NCBI RefSeq assembly: GCF_029350975.1
Contig: NZ_JARKMR010000001.1
Coordinates: 1,302,001 to 1,366,000 of the forward strand
Direction of reading: 5' to 3'
DNA length: 64,000 bases
DNA from: Maribacter zhoushanensis
GTDB taxonomy: Bacteria; Bacteroidota; Bacteroidia; Flavobacteriales; Flavobacteriaceae
The stretch's first letter is position 1, and each line of letters opens with the position of its first letter. Shown in pieces: positions 28,114 through 37,322 of this stretch. Under the pieces are notes generated by a model. The model was not told the DNA's origin. It did no database searches and was given only the letters and a program-made list of their open reading frames with translations. The position numbers were made by a program, and so were the translations under genes.

Positions 28114-29727
28114 TTAATCTTTACTAATGGTTTTGTAAGTGTAATCACTTTTTTTCCAATCTATGAGTTTAGAAGGGTAGTATTTTACGTTCATACGGTC
28201 AAGAAAAGGAGCTTGCTCTGCTAGCCTTTTTTTATAGTTGTCCCAATCTCTATTCTCTTTAATACTCCAACTTAATTCAGAATAACCAATAATTCTAGGA
28301 AAAGCCAAATATTCAAGCTCATCTATATTACTAATTGTTTCAGACCAAAGTGGAGCTTCTACACCTAGAATATTTTCCATAGGAATTCCGTATTCTTCAG
28401 GCGTCCAAATATATGCCGTATCTACAGGTATATATGCTGCCCAATGAAGTCCAAATTTAGATAAGGTGTCATATTCCATATCTAAATAAGCTTTTTTAGC
28501 GGGTGAAACTATGATTTGCATTCCTTTGTCTACCGCTTTTTTAGCATTCTCTTCACTTGCCCACCATTGCGAAATTGAAGTAGAATCTACATTTGCTATA
28601 GCAACTTCATCCCAACCAATCATGCGTTTACCATGCTTCTGTACTATTTTTTCAACCTTATTGATGAAGTATATATAGTCTTTCTTTTTAGTTACATGGC
28701 TTTCATCACCACCAACGTGAAAATAAGGTCCTGGTGTTATGGCAGAAATTTCTCTAACTACATCGTCTATAAAAGTATAGACCGTATCCTTATGAGTGTC
28801 AAATGTGCTGAAACCAACACGCATACCTTCATATAATTTAGGGGTCTTTCCATTTCCGTTAAGGAAGGGATAAGAAACGGATGCCGCATTGGTATGACCG
28901 GGCATATCAATCTCAGGGATAATGGTCATGTATCTTTGCGCTGCATAACGTACAATTTCTTTATAATCTTCTTGAGTGTAAAACCCGCCAGATTCGCCGC
29001 CAACTTCTGTGCTACCGCCAACTTCTGTTAGTTTGGGCCAAGATTTAATTTCAATTCTCCAGCCCTGATCATCACTTAAATGTAGGTGTAAGACATTGAT
29101 TTTATAATATGATAATAGGTCTATATATTTTTTTACATCTTCTACGCTGAAAAAGTGACGCGCCACATCTAACATAGAACCTCTATATGCAAAGTTAGGA
29201 TTGTCAATAATCTTACCTGATGGTACCGGCCATATTTTCTGTAAGGCTAAAGTATCGTTACTTTCTAAGGGTACCAATTGTCTTAGTGTCTGTATACCTC
29301 TAAAAGCACCTTCAGCGGTGTTAGAATTAATGATAATAGAATCTTGATTAATATATAACTGATAAGCCTCTGGCGTTTCTAAATCTGTGCTATCGCTTTG
29401 GTTAATGTAAATTACTCTTTCTACCGTATTGGCGCCTTCAGTGTTTACGGGAATAGTAAGATTAATTTTGTCTTTTAATTTATCTGCTAAAAACGTACCT
29501 ACTTCTTCAAAATCAGTGGCATTTTTAGAAGTGTAGATTGCAGTAAACTGATCTAAGGCAAAAGCGGAATTTGTGGGTATTGTCTTTAAAGGCTTTGGTA
29601 TTAAACTTGCTTTAGACAGGTCTGTCGCCGGCATTGCAATTCGTTCTTTTTTTTCTTCGGTACAAGCTATGAACAGTACTATTAAGCTTGCAAAAAATAG
29701 ACTTCGAATACAAAAGGTCTTTATCAT
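28114..29727 (-). CDS. Beta-N-acetylhexosaminidase lipoprotein (GH20)
   Basis: It removes terminal N-acetylhexosamine from glycans or chitooligosaccharides. The 537-residue protein has a lipoprotein signal (LIVLFIAC, Cys21). A GH20b-like N-terminal domain (about 40-175) precedes the catalytic barrel, with RGSMLDVARHFF (182), LHLHLSDDQGWRIEI, EIDMPGHTNAA, and the catalytic pair D341-E342 in HVGGDESH. Later conserved tryptophans occur in SQWWA and APLWSE. It would be held on the cell envelope facing outward or in the periplasm. It is the last of a closely spaced minus-strand run with the SGNH esterase (5 bp) and the alpha/beta hydrolase. Confidence 0.94.
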   Translation of the reverse strand: MIKTFCIRSLFFASLIVLFIACTEEKKERIAMPATDLSKASLIPKPLKTIPTNSAFALDQFTAIYTSKNATDFEEVGTFLADKLKDKINLTIPVNTEGANTVERVIYINQSDSTDLETPEAYQLYINQDSIIINSNTAEGAFRGIQTLRQLVPLESNDTLALQKIWPVPSGKIIDNPNFAYRGSMLDVARHFFSVEDVKKYIDLLSYYKINVLHLHLSDDQGWRIEIKSWPKLTEVGGSTEVGGESGGFYTQEDYKEIVRYAAQRYMTIIPEIDMPGHTNAASVSYPFLNGNGKTPKLYEGMRVGFSTFDTHKDTVYTFIDDVVREISAITPGPYFHVGGDESHVTKKKDYIYFINKVEKIVQKHGKRMIGWDEVAIANVDSTSISQWWASEENAKKAVDKGMQIIVSPAKKAYLDMEYDTLSKFGLHWAAYIPVDTAYIWTPEEYGIPMENILGVEAPLWSETISNIDELEYLAFPRIIGYSELSWSIKENRDWDNYKKRLAEQAPFLDRMNVKYYPSKLIDWKKSDYTYKTISKD

Positions 29728-29732
29728 GTTAA

Positions 29733-30422
29733 TTAGGGTTGGTTTACTAAATCTTTCATGGCTTCATACCAAATATCGTAACCTTTTTGGTTCATGTGAA
29801 GTCCGTCTTCAATAAATATATCGGTTTTTAACTTTCGTTTGTTCAACATTGGTTTCCAAACGTCTACATAAAATAGATTAGGATCATTTTTTGCAAAACG
29901 GTCCATTTTTCTATTTAACCTTTTATATTTATTTCTGATTTTCCATCGGCTTATACTTGGCTTAGCAGATATTAAAATAACTTGGGTCAATGGATTTTTC
30001 TCTTTTATTCGACGGATGATCTCTGTTGTGGTATCAAGAACACTTTTTGGTCTCTTATTGGACCATAAATCATTATCTCCTTCGTAAATAAATACCTTTT
30101 TTGGATTGTAGGATAATATTAATTCATCCGTAAATAGTAATAGATCTGATGCTTGTGAACCTCCAAAACCACTATTTACAATTTGATGGTTTGGAAACTC
30201 TTCCTCCAATTTGCGCCACAACCGTACGCTTGAACTTCCTGTAAAAACAATGGTCTCTTTACTTGAGTCCCAAATGCTGTCATATTTAGCGGTGATATCT
30301 TTTACCTCGTTTGTAAATACATTTTCTGTTTGTGCAAAGCTTGATAGTGAAACTATCACCGCAAAAAAGGTTAGTATTTCTGTTTTTATTAAGCTATTTG
30401 AAAGAGGTGATATCATAAACAT
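29733..30422 (-). CDS. Secreted SGNH/GDSL-type hydrolase
   Basis: The 229-residue protein has a signal peptide ending SSFAQ (about residue 31). Block I is FTGSSSVRLW, with the nucleophile serine, block II has the NSGFGGSQ glycine, block III is YEGDNDLW with the asparagine, and block V is EDGLHMNQKGY with Asp and His. This is a complete SGNH set. Such enzymes deacetylate sugars or hydrolyse esters. It sits between the GH20 gene (5 bp) and the alpha/beta hydrolase (4 bp), which suggests joint action on an acylated glycan. The substrate is unknown. Confidence 0.9.
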   Translation of the reverse strand: MFMISPLSNSLIKTEILTFFAVIVSLSSFAQTENVFTNEVKDITAKYDSIWDSSKETIVFTGSSSVRLWRKLEEEFPNHQIVNSGFGGSQASDLLLFTDELILSYNPKKVFIYEGDNDLWSNKRPKSVLDTTTEIIRRIKEKNPLTQVILISAKPSISRWKIRNKYKRLNRKMDRFAKNDPNLFYVDVWKPMLNKRKLKTDIFIEDGLHMNQKGYDIWYEAMKDLVNQP

Positions 30423-30426
30423 GTTA

Positions 30427-31302
30427 TTATTTTTTTGCAGCTTCGGTAAATTCTTCCGTCAATGCCCATTCGTGAAATCTAGCTATCCAATTGTCAGAAG
30501 GTAGATTTTGTTTTTTCATTCCAAATCCATGTCCACCTTTAGAGTACATATGCATACCGGTTATCTTGCCGTTTGTTAACCAGGCAGAATATAAATCTGC
30601 ACTTGGTTTAGCCAATCCTAATGGATCATCAGAAGCACAGATTACCAACATTGGCGGTGCATCTTGTGGTACGGTATATTCGCCCATAACTGTCATCCAA
30701 GGATAAACGGGTACTATGAAGTTTGGTTTATTTGCTTCGGTATAGTTAAAAGTAACACCCATGGTAACTGCACCACCTGCTGAAAAGCCCATAAACCCAA
30801 TTTTGTTAGGATCTAATTTTATTTCATTTGCATTTGTTCTTACATAGGTAATTGCGGCAAGACCATCAGCAACAGAAAGTGGTAAGACGGGAGTAACTCG
30901 TTCTCCAATTTTTGCAGGGTTGGTAGCGGCTTCATCCGTAATTTCTTTAATACCATCAATGCCAGTAGGCACTAGTCTGTATTTTAACACAAAAGCGGTT
31001 ATACCTTGTTTGTTAAGCCACTTGGCAACAGCCCTACCTTCACTCTCAATACTTAAGCCATAAAGTCCGCCACCTGGTGCAACAATTACACTAGTTCCGT
31101 TTGGTGTGTCCGCTTCAAAAACTTCTAGTCTAGGTACAGAGACATTGGTGACCACTTCATTTTCCCAAATGTCAGAGTAATATTCTCGTTCTGCTGTAGA
31201 CCATGTTACATTGGCACTTTTTTCATAAGGTAGGTCAACCAATTTTTGGGCAAGTACATTCATAGATATAAAAATACAGGTAAGTAGTATAAGATGCTTC
31301 AT
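30427..31302 (-). CDS. Secreted alpha/beta hydrolase (acetyl-xylan-esterase-like)
   Basis: The 291-residue protein begins MKHLILLTCIFISMNVLAQ, a signal peptide. An upstream in-frame start at 31365 lies inside the aquaporin gene and would ruin the signal peptide, so ATG 31302 is used. Motifs are VIVAPGGGLYGLSIESEG (oxyanion region, about 75-92), the nucleophile elbow GFSAGG (about 175) and the late GGHGFG with the histidine (about 265). This matches esterases often annotated as endo-1,4-beta-xylanase-like or acetyl esterases. It is 10 bp after the aquaporin gene and 4 bp before the SGNH gene. Confidence 0.9.
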   Translation of the reverse strand: MKHLILLTCIFISMNVLAQKLVDLPYEKSANVTWSTAEREYYSDIWENEVVTNVSVPRLEVFEADTPNGTSVIVAPGGGLYGLSIESEGRAVAKWLNKQGITAFVLKYRLVPTGIDGIKEITDEAATNPAKIGERVTPVLPLSVADGLAAITYVRTNANEIKLDPNKIGFMGFSAGGAVTMGVTFNYTEANKPNFIVPVYPWMTVMGEYTVPQDAPPMLVICASDDPLGLAKPSADLYSAWLTNGKITGMHMYSKGGHGFGMKKQNLPSDNWIARFHEWALTEEFTEAAKK

Positions 31303-31312
31303 TTTCTTTATT

Positions 31313-32044
31313 TTATTGCATGGTTTCAATAAACATGTATAAGAGAGCAGCCAAAACCCCGCCAATTATAGGACCAACAATTGGAACCCAAGCATAGCCC
31401 CAATTACTATTTCCTTTATTTTTTATAGGAAGGATGGCATGTAACAAACGCGGACCAAAGTCACGAGCAGGGTTAATGGCGTAACCTGTTGGCCCGCCCA
31501 AACCAAAACCAATACCCATTACTAATAAAGCTACTGGTAGTGCGTCTAAAGAACCTAAAGATACAGCACTGTCGCCCATGCTACCACCGGCAATGTAGAA
31601 TACCCCAAAAACAAGTGCAAAAGCACCGATGATTTCGGTCATCAAGTTCCAGAACGGACTTTTAATTGCTGGTGAAGTGGAGAAGGTTGCTAAAATAGCA
31701 TCGGTATCTTCCGTAGCTTCATATTGTTTTTTATAATTGAGCCATACCAAAAAGTTACCCATCATGGCACCTAAAATTTGCGCTACAACATAGCCCGGTA
31801 CCAATGCCCATGAGAATTTGCCAGCAACGGCAAGCGCAACGGTTACGGCAGGGTTTAAGTGAGCACCACTGGCATCGGCGGAAATAAACACACCTATAAA
31901 TACTGCAATACCCCAGGCTAAAGAAATGCCTGTCCACCCGGCATCGGCTCCTTTTGTTTCTTTTAAAACAATATTGGCAACAATGCCGTTACCGATTAGA
32001 ATTAACATTGCAGTTCCAATAAATTCAAAAATATACGTAATCAT
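31313..32044 (-). CDS. Aquaporin / glycerol facilitator (MIP family)
   Basis: This inner-membrane channel passes water or small polyols. The 243-residue protein has six membrane segments and the two half-helices with NPA motifs: SGAHLNPAVTV (about 60-70) and YAINPARDFGPR (about 189-200). The Asp after the second NPAR and the loop of about 30 residues before it are features of the glycerol-facilitator branch. It heads the run of hydrolases at 28.1-31.3 kb. A polyol released by those enzymes as its cargo is only a guess. Confidence 0.92.
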   Translation of the reverse strand: MITYIFEFIGTAMLILIGNGIVANIVLKETKGADAGWTGISLAWGIAVFIGVFISADASGAHLNPAVTVALAVAGKFSWALVPGYVVAQILGAMMGNFLVWLNYKKQYEATEDTDAILATFSTSPAIKSPFWNLMTEIIGAFALVFGVFYIAGGSMGDSAVSLGSLDALPVALLVMGIGFGLGGPTGYAINPARDFGPRLLHAILPIKNKGNSNWGYAWVPIVGPIIGGVLAALLYMFIETMQ

Positions 32045-32253
32045 AGTTTGGTTGGATTTTAAGTCGTTTAAGATAATTAAAATCGAGGAATTATGAATAT
32101 TTAAAAGGCTTTGTTGTGTTATTGATAATTTATGACGCGGAATTATGTGAATATCAACGCTTCGCGAATTTCATCATCCCACGAATTGAAAGTGATATGC
32201 AGTTTAAATAAATGATAAAGTGAAATTATATGCTCAATAATTAGGTGCTTCTT

Positions 32254-33156
32254 CTAATACCTAACACCATGAACATTCATTTGTAGGGTATATACAGATC
32301 CCATAGCCGTAATAAACAATACGTCCTGATTTTTACCGCCAAAAGTTACATTTGCTGTCCAGTTTTCATGAACAGGTATGTTCTGTAAAAATTCTCCCTT
32401 AGAATTGAAGATGGTCACCCCTTCGCCTGTTAAATAGATATTTCCTTTATTATCTATCGTCATACCATCAGAACCCATATTTGTAAATAGTTTACGATTG
32501 CTTAAGGTTCCATTCTCTTGAACGGAATAAGAATATGTTTTCTTATCGCCAATATCCGCAATGTAAAGTGTTTTACCGTCAGGAGTTCCAATAATGCCAT
32601 TTGGTTGCACAAATTCTGATGCCACTATAGTTACTTCTTTCGTTTCAGGTGCTATGTAGTAAACATTTTTGTCAACGATTTCTGCTTCGGTTCTGGTCCA
32701 ATATTCTCTTTGATAGTAAGGGTCTGTAAAGTAGATGCCTCCTTTTAAGTCTACCCATATATCATTAGGTCCGTTCAGTTTTTTGCCTTCGTAATTAGTT
32801 ATTAAGGTGTCAACTTTACCATTTTTATCAATAAGCCATAACTCATTTTTTTCATCGGCTGCAGCCAGTAGATTTTCATCTTGGTCAAAGTACAAGCCGT
32901 TAGCTCTGCCTGCTGGTTCTTTAAATACACTTAAAGAATTGTCAGTTGCATTCCACTTTATGATTTTATCGTTTGGCTGATCTGTAAAATAGACATTGCC
33001 TTGTTTATCAGAAGCTGGACCTTCTGTAAAACTGTATTCGTTAGAAATTTGAATCAGTATTGCATCATTTTGTATTAATGGTAGTTGCTGTGCTTTACAG
33101 CCAAAAGCAAGTAGTGCTAAGATAAATACACTAAAGAATTTATGGTAGGTTTCCAT
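32254..33156 (-). CDS. SMP-30/gluconolactonase-like lipoprotein
   Basis: The 300-residue protein has a lipoprotein-like signal (ALLAFGCKAQ, Cys20). It is a six-bladed beta-propeller of the SMP-30/gluconolactonase/LRE-like family: FTEGPASDKQGNVYFTDQ near residue 43, GPNDIWVDLKGGIYFTDPYYQ (about 128-148), and PNGIIGTPDGKTLYIADIG. These carry the metal-binding Glu, Asn and Asp pattern of the family. Lactonase activity on sugar lactones is likely. It follows the TIM-barrel gene by 9 bp and lies 209 bp from the aquaporin gene; nothing distinctive was seen in that gap. Confidence 0.9.
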   Translation of the reverse strand: METYHKFFSVFILALLAFGCKAQQLPLIQNDAILIQISNEYSFTEGPASDKQGNVYFTDQPNDKIIKWNATDNSLSVFKEPAGRANGLYFDQDENLLAAADEKNELWLIDKNGKVDTLITNYEGKKLNGPNDIWVDLKGGIYFTDPYYQREYWTRTEAEIVDKNVYYIAPETKEVTIVASEFVQPNGIIGTPDGKTLYIADIGDKKTYSYSVQENGTLSNRKLFTNMGSDGMTIDNKGNIYLTGEGVTIFNSKGEFLQNIPVHENWTANVTFGGKNQDVLFITAMGSVYTLQMNVHGVRY

Positions 33157-33165
33157 TATGTTCGT

Positions 33166-33999
33166 TTATAAGTTCTTTAAGTAATTCATGTTATGTTGCA
33201 TACTCTCAAAAGGCGTATGGGCATATTCCTCTTGTTCAATGTAAATATGTTCTACTCCAGAAAGTTCTTTTAACTTAAGCATTAAAGGTACATCAAGTGC
33301 TCCTTTTCCAAATTCTGTGCTTACTTTTTCATGCATATCCATATCCTTTAAATGCCAAAGCGGGAATCTGCCGGGATATTTCTCAAAGTAATGAAGTGGA
33401 GTTTTACCGGCAACTACTACCCAGCCCAAATCTAGCTCCATATGCACAAGGTCTTTTTCGGTATTATCCATAAGTACATCATAAAGTACTTCTCCGTTTT
33501 CAGATTCAAATTCGTATTCATGATTGTGATAGCCAAATTTTAGACCTCGCTTTTTGCATGCTTCGCCAGCTATATTAAATTGTTCTGCTACTTTCTTGTA
33601 GTTATCTACAGTTTGTCCTGTAGATGGCAATGATGAACATATGAGGTACTCTTGTCCAGAAGCAACGGCGTTTTCCATTGTTTGTTCAAACTCATCATCT
33701 AAGTGTACATGTCCACTGGTTAATGACATGCCCAAAGCTTTGCATGTACTAGCCATTTCTTTAGGTGATAAGCCATAGTAGTATCCTTTATTTGAACCCG
33801 CACTTTCTATCTCTTTAAAACCTAAGCTAGCAATTTGCTCTAAAGTCTTAATTGGATCTGCTAGCATTCCGTCTCTAAAAGAATAAAGCTGCACACCATA
33901 ACCTGAATTGTTGGTTGAGGCCAAACTAACTTTGGGCATAAGTAAGGTGGCGGCACTAAATAGTCCTGCTTTTTTTAAAAAGTGTCTTCGTGTTTTCAT
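33166..33999 (-). CDS. Sugar phosphate isomerase/epimerase-like TIM barrel with Tat-type leader
   Basis: The 277-residue protein belongs to the xylose isomerase-like TIM-barrel family: YGVQLYSFRDGM (about 34), SAGSNKGYYYG, GHVHLDDEF, FGYHNHEYEFE (about 155-165), DLGWVVVAGKTP (about 192) and WHLKDMD. The HNHE and the D and E metal ligands are present. The N-terminus TRRHFLKKAGLFSAATLL fits a twin-arginine signal, so a folded protein would be exported. It precedes the SMP-30 gene by 9 bp, forming a small sugar-processing pair. The substrate is unknown. Confidence 0.88.
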   Translation of the reverse strand: MKTRRHFLKKAGLFSAATLLMPKVSLASTNNSGYGVQLYSFRDGMLADPIKTLEQIASLGFKEIESAGSNKGYYYGLSPKEMASTCKALGMSLTSGHVHLDDEFEQTMENAVASGQEYLICSSLPSTGQTVDNYKKVAEQFNIAGEACKKRGLKFGYHNHEYEFESENGEVLYDVLMDNTEKDLVHMELDLGWVVVAGKTPLHYFEKYPGRFPLWHLKDMDMHEKVSTEFGKGALDVPLMLKLKELSGVEHIYIEQEEYAHTPFESMQHNMNYLKNL

Positions 34000-34135
34000 C
34001 GTTGTGTTGTTGTTGTATTTAGAAAGGTGATTTTATTTTTAATGATTGCTTGAGTGATGCAAAAGATTCTATAATTTTTATGTTTAAATGTACGAAAACA
34101 AAACAGGATTTTTAGCGAGGCAATCTGTGGTTGTG

Positions 34136-34143
34136 TACTTTTG
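34136..34143 (+). promoter_or_regulatory. Bacteroidota -7 element of mazG (TACTTTTG)
   Basis: TACTTTTG matches TAnnTTTG and lies 14 bases before ATG 34158. It overlaps the alternative TTG start at 34131, which argues against that start. Confidence 0.55.
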
Positions 34144-34157
34144 TAAAAACACCATTT

Positions 34158-34934
34158 ATGAATAGCAGAAAGGAACAATTGGAGGCTTTAGATAGATTGT
34201 TGACCATTATGGACGAGTTGCGAGAGCAATGTCCTTGGGATAAAAAACAGACCATGCAATCGTTAAGGCATTTAACTATTGAAGAAACGTATGAGCTAGG
34301 TGATGCTATTTTAGATAACGATCTTAATGAAGTTAAGATGGAATTGGGTGATGTATTGCTACACATTATCTTTTATGCTAAAATTGGCTCAGAAACCAAT
34401 GATTTTGACATTGCGGATGTTGCCAATGCTATATGCGACAAATTAGTGAATAGGCATCCGCATATTTATGGTGATGTTAAGGTTATTGATGCTGAAGACG
34501 TAAAAAGAAACTGGGAACAGATTAAATTAAAAGAAGGCAAAAAGAGTGTTTTAGAAGGTGTACCTAGAAGTTTACCTGCTTTGGTGAAAGCTAATAGAAT
34601 TCAAGACAAGGTGTCCGGTGTTGGTTTTGATTGGGAAGAACCACAACAAGTTTTTGAAAAAGTACAAGAAGAGCTTGGAGAGTTACAAGTTGAAGTTGAA
34701 GCTGGAAATAAGGAGAAAATTGAAGCCGAATTTGGCGATGTTCTTTTTTCTATGATTAATTACGCAAGATTTTTGGGGGTAAATCCTGAAAACGCATTAG
34801 AGCGTACCAATAAGAAATTCATTAAACGCTTTCAGTATCTTGAAACAAAGGCAAAGGAAGTAGGAAAAGATATGAGTGATATGTCTTTAGAAGAAATGGA
34901 TGTGTATTGGAACGAAGCTAAAACTAAAGAATAA
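34158..34934 (+). CDS. mazG: Nucleoside triphosphate pyrophosphohydrolase MazG
   Basis: It hydrolyses (d)NTPs to monophosphates and pyrophosphate, a house-cleaning role. The 258-residue protein has two MazG domains. The first contains CPWDKKQTMQSLRHLTIEETYEL and the metal-binding ExxE...ExxD pattern (EETYELGDAI, ELGDVLLH). The second starts near 145 (VEEELGELQVEV-like QEELGELQVEVEAG, FGDVLFSMINYAR). I start it at ATG 34158 rather than TTG 34131. It converges with a response regulator gene with a 3-bp gap. Confidence 0.93.
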   Translation: MNSRKEQLEALDRLLTIMDELREQCPWDKKQTMQSLRHLTIEETYELGDAILDNDLNEVKMELGDVLLHIIFYAKIGSETNDFDIADVANAICDKLVNRHPHIYGDVKVIDAEDVKRNWEQIKLKEGKKSVLEGVPRSLPALVKANRIQDKVSGVGFDWEEPQQVFEKVQEELGELQVEVEAGNKEKIEAEFGDVLFSMINYARFLGVNPENALERTNKKFIKRFQYLETKAKEVGKDMSDMSLEEMDVYWNEAKTKE

Positions 34935-34937
34935 TTA

Positions 34938-35348
34938 TTACTGTTTTAATTCTATATTCATGATTCTGGCTAAATCTCTGTGTTTAATAGGTTTAATGAA
35001 ATAATCAGATATTTCAGGAAATGTTTTAGCCTGATCAACATCTTCAGCATTAATAGAAGATGTAAGCATTACAATGTTAATTTTCTTATCGATTTTTGGT
35101 GCAATCGCCTTAAAATCCTTAATAAAATCAAAACCGTTTAAAATAGGCATATGTAAATCTAGAAAGATGATGTCTGGCAATTCATCTAAAGAATTGTGAT
35201 TGTCCTGTATTAATTTTAATGGTTGAACTGAATCAGGAAAATCGATAATCTTTGTTACCGCTAATTGATTTAGATAACGCTTTATTACATATTTAGATAT
35301 ATCGTCATCGTCGATAATCCAAACCAATGGATTTTGGTTCATAGTCAA
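34938..35348 (-). CDS. Single-domain response regulator
   Basis: The 136-residue receiver domain has the acidic pocket IIDDDD (11-16), phospho-acceptor D64 in IIFLDLHMPILNGF, the VMLTSS serine/threonine and the FIKPI lysine (about 120). No output domain is attached. Its start (WIIDDDDISKYVIKRYL) is typical of the Bacteroidota family of stand-alone regulators. There is no kinase gene next to it, so its partner lies elsewhere; the kinase at 26561 already has its own receiver. Confidence 0.9.
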   Translation of the reverse strand: MTMNQNPLVWIIDDDDISKYVIKRYLNQLAVTKIIDFPDSVQPLKLIQDNHNSLDELPDIIFLDLHMPILNGFDFIKDFKAIAPKIDKKINIVMLTSSINAEDVDQAKTFPEISDYFIKPIKHRDLARIMNIELKQ

Positions 35349-35667
35349 TGGTGATTGGTGTGTTTAGTATTCATAACGACCGGCTACCACGTATTAGTAT
35401 TTTTTTAGGCTATAGTTTAGTAGATTAATGGTGTACACTATTAAATTTTAAACTTTTAAAGTCATTTGATATGTGCTTAAAATGATGCTTTACAATTTGT
35501 TAGCATTATATTTTACTATTGAAGGCGAAGATTTTTTTTAATTAAATGAAAGTTTGAAATTGAAAAAAGTGTCTTTTAATGAGTTTTACAATATTCATAT
35601 ATCCTTAATTTTACCGAACAGAAATTGTTCAATTAACGGTACCTTTGACAAAATTTTAGTTTAGGTT
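35349..35667. other. Intergenic region with MATE-gene promoter
   Basis: This 319-bp AT-rich divergent intergenic stretch holds no open frame of note. The only element I can support is the TACCTTTG box at 35640-35647. Confidence 0.5.
35640..35647 (+). promoter_or_regulatory. Bacteroidota -7 element (TACCTTTG)
   Basis: TACCTTTG lies 20 bases before the TTG start at 35668 and supports the use of that start codon. Confidence 0.5.
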
Positions 35668-37035
35668 TTGTTTAAGAATTACACCAAAGAATTTCGTTAT
35701 AATATTAAGCTCTCCGTTCCTGTTATTTTAGGAATGTTGGGTCATACTTTTGTACAATTGGCAGACAATATTATGGTGGGTCAATTAGGTACTGCAGAAT
35801 TGGCTGCGGTATCTTTAGGTAATAGTTTTGTTTTTATTGCCATGTCTTTAGGTATAGGATTTTCAACTGCAATTACTCCGTTGGTTGCAGAAGCAGACGG
35901 GGCGGGACTTAAGGAGAATGCAAAAAGTGCTCTAAAACATGGGTTACTATTATGCACTGTTTTAGGTTTGACATTATTTGGACTCATTTTATTGGCAAAA
36001 CCTATTATGTATGCCATGAAACAGCCAATAGAGGTGGTGGAGTTGGCATTGCCTTATTTAGATTTGGTTGCTTTTTCATTGGTGCCATTAATTGTTTTCC
36101 AGGCTTTTAAGCAGTTTTCAGAAGGTTTGTCCCAAACCAAATACCCCATGTATGCTACCATAGTAGCCAATGTTATAAATATTGTTTTAAACTATCTTTT
36201 GATTTTTGGAACTTTTGGCTTTCCGGAAATGGGTATTGTAGGTGCCGCTATTGGTACTCTAGTTTCAAGATTCTTTATGGTAATATACCTTTGGTTTATT
36301 CTTAAAACCAAAGAGAAGTTCAAGTACTATGTCACCGGATTCAATTTTGCAAAAATTGAGAAAGCGGTAATGAAGAAAATTATTGAATTAGGATTTCCTT
36401 CTTCATTACAAATGTTTTTTGAAGTCGGTATTTTCACGTCGGCAGTATGGCTAAGTGGTGTATTAGGTAAGAATGCCCAAGCCGCAAACCAAATAGCATT
36501 GAACTTAAGTAGTATGACCTTTATGTTCGGTATGGGGCTTGGTGTTACTGCCATGATCAGAGTGGGAAACCAAAAAGGCTTGGCTAATTTTAAAGAGTTA
36601 AGGCGTATTGCGCAATCCATATTTTTTCTAACCTTTTTATTGGAAATCCTTTTTGCGGCTTTATTCTTAATAGGTAGACATTGGTTTCCTTCTTTATATT
36701 TAGATATTGAAGATATGACCAACTTTGCCGATAATACCGAAGTGCTGGTTATTGCCGCAGAATTATTATTGGTTGCTGCATTCTTCCAAATTTCTGATGG
36801 AGTACAGGTAGTAGTATTAGGTGCTTTACGTGGTTTGCAAGATGTTAAAATACCAACCTTGATTACATTTATATCATATTGGCTTATAGGTTTTCCCGTT
36901 AGTTATTATTTATGTCTGCATACAGATTTAAAAAGTACAGGAATCTGGATTGGTTTGCTTACAGGACTAACGGCATCGGCTATTATGTTGTATATTCGAT
37001 TTAATTATTTAACTAAAAAACTAATTGCCGCATAA
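35668..37035 (+). CDS. MATE family efflux transporter
   Basis: This inner-membrane protein of 455 residues has about twelve hydrophobic segments. The MATE pattern appears in VPVILGMLGHTFVQLADNIMVGQLG (about 17-41) and again in the second half (LGFPSSLQMFFEVGIF, GVTAMIRVGNQKG). Family members export drugs, cations or metabolites by exchange with protons or sodium. The start codon is TTG; the conserved N-terminus leaves no ATG alternative upstream. The substrate cannot be told. The 75-residue acidic protein gene follows after 54 bp. Confidence 0.92.
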   Translation: MFKNYTKEFRYNIKLSVPVILGMLGHTFVQLADNIMVGQLGTAELAAVSLGNSFVFIAMSLGIGFSTAITPLVAEADGAGLKENAKSALKHGLLLCTVLGLTLFGLILLAKPIMYAMKQPIEVVELALPYLDLVAFSLVPLIVFQAFKQFSEGLSQTKYPMYATIVANVINIVLNYLLIFGTFGFPEMGIVGAAIGTLVSRFFMVIYLWFILKTKEKFKYYVTGFNFAKIEKAVMKKIIELGFPSSLQMFFEVGIFTSAVWLSGVLGKNAQAANQIALNLSSMTFMFGMGLGVTAMIRVGNQKGLANFKELRRIAQSIFFLTFLLEILFAALFLIGRHWFPSLYLDIEDMTNFADNTEVLVIAAELLLVAAFFQISDGVQVVVLGALRGLQDVKIPTLITFISYWLIGFPVSYYLCLHTDLKSTGIWIGLLTGLTASAIMLYIRFNYLTKKLIAA

Positions 37036-37089
37036 AGGTGTTTTAACCAGTATCGGTAGTTTTTTTTCAACTTATAGATTACAATTTTT

Positions 37090-37317
37090 ATGGAATTTCC
37101 AAAATTTTTATTGGGTGATAATACAGATTATCCTACTGCAATATTTGTAGTGCATACAGAGTTTCCAAGGTTTATTATTAACCTGGAAGATGATGAAGTT
37201 GAATGGTTAGAAGAGTTTTCAAAGGAAGATGAAAAAGAATTGGAAGATGAGGCGGAAAACTTGATAAAAGCAGCTACTGCTTTTTATGATCGTGAAGTGT
37301 CTAGATACGAAGATTAA
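37090..37317 (+). CDS. Small acidic conserved hypothetical protein
   Basis: The 75-residue protein starts MEFPKFLLGDNTDYPTAIFV and has a strongly acidic helical second half (EDDEVEWLEEFSKEDEKELE). It has no signal peptide or membrane segment. I do not recognise a function. It lies 5 bp before the PAP2 phosphatase gene, and that gene overlaps the ArnT-like gene, so all three appear cotranscribed. The coding assignment rests on codon pattern, close spacing and a conserved-looking sequence. Confidence 0.75.
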   Translation: MEFPKFLLGDNTDYPTAIFVVHTEFPRFIINLEDDEVEWLEEFSKEDEKELEDEAENLIKAATAFYDREVSRYED

Positions 37318-37322
37318 CTATT

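Noticed and set aside
31303-31365. Upstream start for the alpha/beta hydrolase at 31365.
   Set aside because: It lies within the aquaporin gene and would place 21 residues before a clear signal peptide.
34131-34157. TTG start for mazG at 34131.
   Set aside because: It would overlap the TACTTTTG promoter box. ATG 34158 matches the usual MazG N-terminus.
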